Below are positions 62,893 through 64,000 of a stretch of 64,000 nt of DNA, one piece after another; within the stretch, counting starts at the first letter, position 1; each line of letters starts with the position of its first letter. Both the position numbers and the translations under genes were made by a program. This DNA is from an uncultured bacterium (GTDB lineage: Bacteria; Bacillota_I; Bacilli_A; RF39; UBA660). The notes beneath the pieces are model-generated. The model worked only from the letters and a program-made list of their open reading frames with translations. It searched no databases and was not told where the DNA came from. Location of the stretch: positions 1 to 64,000 of the forward strand of contig CAMNUE010000004.1 in NCBI GenBank assembly GCA_946560065.1, read 5' to 3'.

Positions 62893-64000
62893 ATGGCAAT
62901 AAGTGAAGTAGAATTTATGAAAGAAAATAAAATTTTAAAGAATGTTGGAAAATTGCTTGGTAAGACTCTTGACGATTTAGGAGTAGAAGTTAAGCAAGAT
63001 GCAGAGGACTTAGTTGAATTCAAAAAAATGATGTGGGAGAATGAAAATAGTTTTGATGATGGTGAGATTCAACAAGTACGTAATGCGACTAGTTTAGAAG
63101 AGGATAAGGCACTACAGAAAGAGCGATATTATAAAAAATTAAAGAGCATTGAAAAAAAGCCTTATTTTGCTAGTATTGTATTTAAAGATGATGATGAAGA
63201 AATCTTTAATATTTATATGTCACTTACTTATTTAAAAGATGATTCAGAAAACAATATTTTATATGATTGGAGAAGTCCAATTTGTAGTTTGTTTTATGAT
63301 TATGAAACAGGACCTTGTAGTTATACGGCACCTGGTGGAGAATTTAGTGGTGAATTGAAAAGAAAAAGGCAATATAAAATAGAAGATGGTAAATTATTAG
63401 GAGTATTTGATAATTCTTTAAATATAAATGATGAAGTATTACAAGAAGTACTTGCGACAGAGTCTTCTGAGAAAATGAAAAATGTTGTAAATACCATACA
63501 ACAAGAACAAAATAAAGTTATTAGGAATCTTGAAGATGATAATTTGATAGTTCAAGGAATAGCAGGTAGTGGGAAAACAACAGTGGCGTTACACCGAATA
63601 GCTTTTTTACTTTATCAAATCAAGAATCTAACTAGTAACAATATCTTGATTTTTTCTCCTAATAATATTTTTACAGAATATATTTCGGATGTTTTACCAT
63701 CTTTAGGAGAAGCTAATACTTTACAAACTACTTTTGCAGATTATTTAACTTGTTTTTTAACTGAATATAAAGAAGTAGAGAATTTTACAGACTTTGTTTC
63801 GCGTTATTATTCTTATAGCGAAGTATTTCCAGAGCTTGTTGAATATAAACAAAGTGATAAAATTATTAGTGATTTAGATGAATTTTTAGAAAATTATATT
63901 GATAATTGTAAGTTCATTTCTGATATAAAAGAGGGAGAAAAGAACTTTATAAGTAAGAATGATTTAAATGAAATGTTACATGATCGATATGAAAAACTTC
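62893..64000 (+). CDS. helD: HelD-like superfamily 1 ATPase, 5' part only
   Basis: Open from ATG 62893 (after AGAGGTGG) to the end of the window: 369 codons and still open. An N-terminal charged helical arm is followed by the HelD-type entry ILYDWRSPICSLFYDYETG, FSGELKRKRQYKI, KMKNVVNTIQQEQNKVIR and Walker A GIAGSGKTTVALHRIAFLLY near 224. HelD proteins are UvrD/Rep-related ATPases that release stalled or idle RNA polymerase in Firmicutes. The remaining helicase motifs lie beyond the window. Class certain, exact subtype likely HelD. Confidence 0.85.
   Translation, partial: MAISEVEFMKENKILKNVGKLLGKTLDDLGVEVKQDAEDLVEFKKMMWENENSFDDGEIQQVRNATSLEEDKALQKERYYKKLKSIEKKPYFASIVFKDDDEEIFNIYMSLTYLKDDSENNILYDWRSPICSLFYDYETGPCSYTAPGGEFSGELKRKRQYKIEDGKLLGVFDNSLNINDEVLQEVLATESSEKMKNVVNTIQQEQNKVIRNLEDDNLIVQGIAGSGKTTVALHRIAFLLYQIKNLTSNNILIFSPNNIFTEYISDVLPSLGEANTLQTTFADYLTCFLTEYKEVENFTDFVSRYYSYSEVFPELVEYKQSDKIISDLDEFLENYIDNCKFISDIKEGEKNFISKNDLNEMLHDRYEKL

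Overview
The window reads as a chromosomal segment of a low-GC, AT-rich member of the Bacillota. It is most likely an uncultured, host-associated Bacilli lineage of the Erysipelotrichales/RF39/Mollicutes-adjacent kind. The assignment is an inference from very low GC, the Bacilli-type DnaB helicase loader, AddAB, YugP, the L21-Prp-L27 operon and abundant AGGAGG-type ribosome binding sites. TGA is used as a stop (for example at the end of ftsW), so the mycoplasma code 4 does not apply. No tRNA, rRNA, CRISPR array, insertion sequence or prophage was seen.

Layout. 1-5.0 kb: the remnant or tail of an acyltransferase-3 protein, an FtsW-type SEDS polymerase, a membrane-anchored unknown and a reverse-strand polysaccharide deacetylase with a degenerate second copy of its own domain. 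5.1-12.1 kb: metabolic and hydrolase genes (PHP phosphoesterase, HD nucleotidase, two flavoproteins, histidine phosphatase, YugP protease, MYG1). A gene-free stretch at 5.9-6.3 kb looks like a type I toxin-antitoxin locus. 12.2-17.5 kb: DUF177-rpmF, then a 1042-residue prepilin-adhesin. 17.5-30.9 kb: addB-addA-phosphatase, an RNB-like pseudoenzyme, an MTA/SAH nucleosidase and an operon of three poorly known genes. 30.9-38.1 kb: rplU-prp-rpmA under a perfect consensus promoter, an orphan HExxH protein, obg, a two-domain Hpt-REC signalling protein and yebC. 38.1-47.2 kb: ruvA-x-ruvB-x-queA, a second giant prepilin, then tgt. 47.2-57.2 kb: gspF/pilC, prepilin peptidase, dnaB, glycosyltransferase, inorganic pyrophosphatase, ZIP transporter, and a fusion of a CmpB-like membrane protein to a third prepilin. 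57.4-64 kb: a 1099-residue von Willebrand A surface protein, a phosphohexomutase and the 5' part of a HelD-like gene that runs off the window.

Two themes stand out. First, the L32 protein carries almost the same N-terminal leader (KLDIQ-M/L-FA) as L27. The Prp protease that cleaves L27 in Firmicutes is encoded here beside rpmA, and cutting at the same F|A bond in L32 would expose exactly the usual mature L32 N-terminus. This suggests one protease matures two ribosomal proteins. Second, a type IV pilus/pseudopilus system is scattered over the window: three class III prepilin signals, GspF and PilD, but no assembly ATPase. Two of the prepilins carry very large extracellular repeat modules and one is fused to a polytopic membrane protein. 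Single-base offsets in short homopolymers upset two further genes (about 6012 and 25083); these could be assembly errors, decay or phase variation.
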